NCBI GenBank assembly: GCA_003456035.1
Contig: DMPJ01000446.1
Span: 1-6,431 of the forward strand
Reading direction: 5' to 3'
Origin: Planktothrix sp. UBA8402
GTDB lineage: Bacteria; Cyanobacteriota; Cyanobacteriia; Cyanobacteriales; Microcoleaceae
Length of the DNA: 6,431 nucleotides
A program made the position numbers and the translations under genes. Shown here in pieces: positions 5,084 to 6,431 of the stretch (the first letter of the stretch is position 1; each line of letters opens with the position of its first letter). The notes under the pieces were generated by a model. The model searched no databases. It saw only the letters and a program-made list of their open reading frames with translations, and was not told the origin of the DNA.

Positions 5084-6431
5084 ATGCACATCAAGGAAAT
5101 TCAGATTAAAAATTTTAAATCTTTTCAAGATGTCAAGATTCAATTAAATTCTGATATAAATATTTTTACTGGTAAAAATAATTCGGGTAAAACAACCATT
5201 CTGGAAGTCGTTGCTCTGTGGCATGAATGCTTTAATAAATTGATTCGTCAGGCAGGGCGAGGAACTACAAACTATAGAAAAGGAGATTATATTCTGGGGA
5301 ATACTCAGGAAAAGTATTTCCCTTTTGAAGAAATCAATAGCGTTTGTAATCCTAATTTTGAAGATATTTTTTATCAATGTGATAAAACTAAAAAAATAGA
5401 AATTTATACAGAATTAGAAAATCAAAATGAACAGATAAAAATAGGGTTTAAAATCGGAGCTTCTGGATTAAATTATGTTATTGAACTAATTAATTTTAAG
5501 ACTTATGACTTTGAAAAGTTTAATAGCTTTTTTAGGAATTTGCCTTACCCTATAGGATTATACTACGCTTCCCCTGTGTTAGCCATTCGTCAACGAGAGA
5601 AATTTGTGACTCCTCCTCAACTTCGAGAAGTGATTCAAAAGAGAGAGTCTGCAACTGTACTGCGTAACCGTTTATATTCTTTGTATCGTCAGCAACAAGA
5701 TTTATCATTATATAACAATTTCCTTTCTGATTTGTCTTATATTTTGTTTAATAATCAAGAAGAAATCGAGTTTTTGACTCCTAGCGATATTCAGAAGGAT
5801 ACCAGAGTAATTGTCAATTATAAGCTCAATAGTAGAGATACTGAAAAAGATATTGCTTTATTGGGAAGTGGCACATTACAAATAATAGAAATTTTGTTAA
5901 ATTTCTATTACTCTGAACAGAGAACTGATCTGAATCTAGTTTTGCTTGATGAACCGGATAGTCATATTCACAGGGATATTCAAAAGCGTTTACTAGAAAT
6001 ACTCACGAGGTTTTCTAACCAAAATCAATTATTAATCACGACCCATAATGAAGCCATCATTCGGCATTCATCCCTAGATCATTTATTTCATTTAGATCAA
6101 AATAGCCCTGAAAATTATTATCAACCCCTGATTCATACGGAAATCAATAGATTAGGCGAGCGTTTTAAGGGTATTTATCCTATTCCGACCAATCCTATCA
6201 TCAGTTCTTTGGGAAGTACCAATGGTTTAGACTTTATTAATGCGATTGAAGCTGATCACTTAATTTTTGTGGAGGGTGAAGATGATGCTAGGGCAATTGA
6301 TTTGCTTTTGCAAAAAAGTGTATCCCCTAGAAATACGAAAAAATATGTTTTTTGGGTATTAAATGGAATTAGCCATGTTTTTAAAGAAATACTACACTAT
6401 AAAACGGTTTTTTCTGCTATCAAAAACAATA
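5084..6431 (+). CDS. OLD-like AAA/ABC ATPase with C-terminal TOPRIM, partial at right edge
   Basis: An open frame runs without a stop for 449 codons from the ATG at 5084 to the window edge. The N-terminus MHIKEIQIKNFKSF is typical of the SMC/RecF/OLD ATPases. Walker A is GKNNSGKTT (30-38). A signature-like LLGSGTLQ (259-266) precedes Walker B LVLLDEPDSHIH (285-296), and ITTHNEA (318-324) supplies the switch histidine H321. A second domain starts near 392: HLIFVEGEDDARAI (392-405) matches the first TOPRIM motif, with E397 as the likely metal-binding acid; later acidic motifs would lie outside the window. This order matches OLD-family nucleases, including GajA of Gabija, and AAA proteins with a DUF4435-type TOPRIM. 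Such proteins often act in phage defence, but not always. No strong Shine-Dalgarno precedes the ATG. The gene is markedly AT-rich (12 of 60 bases are G or C at 5341-5400, against 23 of 60 at 4621-4680 in trpC) and lacks HIP1, suggesting acquisition. It is divergent from trpC. Whether a helicase or other partner follows cannot be seen. Confidence 0.85.
   Translation, partial: MHIKEIQIKNFKSFQDVKIQLNSDINIFTGKNNSGKTTILEVVALWHECFNKLIRQAGRGTTNYRKGDYILGNTQEKYFPFEEINSVCNPNFEDIFYQCDKTKKIEIYTELENQNEQIKIGFKIGASGLNYVIELINFKTYDFEKFNSFFRNLPYPIGLYYASPVLAIRQREKFVTPPQLREVIQKRESATVLRNRLYSLYRQQQDLSLYNNFLSDLSYILFNNQEEIEFLTPSDIQKDTRVIVNYKLNSRDTEKDIALLGSGTLQIIEILLNFYYSEQRTDLNLVLLDEPDSHIHRDIQKRLLEILTRFSNQNQLLITTHNEAIIRHSSLDHLFHLDQNSPENYYQPLIHTEINRLGERFKGIYPIPTNPIISSLGSTNGLDFINAIEADHLIFVEGEDDARAIDLLLQKSVSPRNTKKYVFWVLNGISHVFKEILHYKTVFSAIKNN

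Noticed and set aside
5144..5377. A 77-codon minus-strand open frame in the ATPase region
   Set aside because: It lies opposite the Walker A region of the long + strand ATPase frame, which carries clear family motifs.
5084..6431. Naming the ATPase gene gajA or calling a Gabija system
   Set aside because: The TOPRIM domain is incomplete and the next gene is outside the window. Without the GajB-type helicase the name is not supported.

Overview
The window looks like chromosomal DNA from a cyanobacterium, probably filamentous. Four things suggest this: four copies of the HIP1 octamer (GCGATCGC), arrays of heptanucleotide short tandem repeats, an NblR-type response regulator, and a DUF2949 small protein of a kind I know mainly from cyanobacteria. 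I cannot name the genus.

Layout from left to right. Positions 1-71 hold a duplicated palindromic GC-rich repeat. Next comes a response regulator on the + strand (133-828, probably nblR), whose stop codon lies inside a heptamer repeat array (823-926). A + strand lipoprotein-like DUF192 gene follows (1014-1607). Positions 1608-2339 contain no convincing gene but carry a dense run of hairpins. They end at a strong Shine-Dalgarno sequence in front of a 71-residue DUF2949 protein (2357-2572, +). A GC-rich hairpin at 2591-2607 separates this from a minus-strand pair: trpC (4926-4039), and beyond it an alanine/serine-glyoxylate type aminotransferase (3784-2630). The roughly 250 bases between those two genes are largely a fold-back structure built from the same ATTACGA heptamer. 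A divergent promoter region (4927-5083) then leads to an AT-rich + strand gene for an AAA/ABC-type ATPase with the beginning of a TOPRIM domain (OLD-like). This gene runs off the right edge.

Functionally, most of the window is housekeeping: control of light-harvesting and stress acclimation (NblR), tryptophan synthesis (TrpC) and photorespiratory aminotransfer. The OLD-like gene is the accessory element and the best candidate for a defence system, but its 3' end and any partner gene lie outside the window. The other stretch that known families do not explain is the hairpin-rich noncoding DNA upstream of the DUF2949 gene. It could be a long structured leader or a separate RNA.
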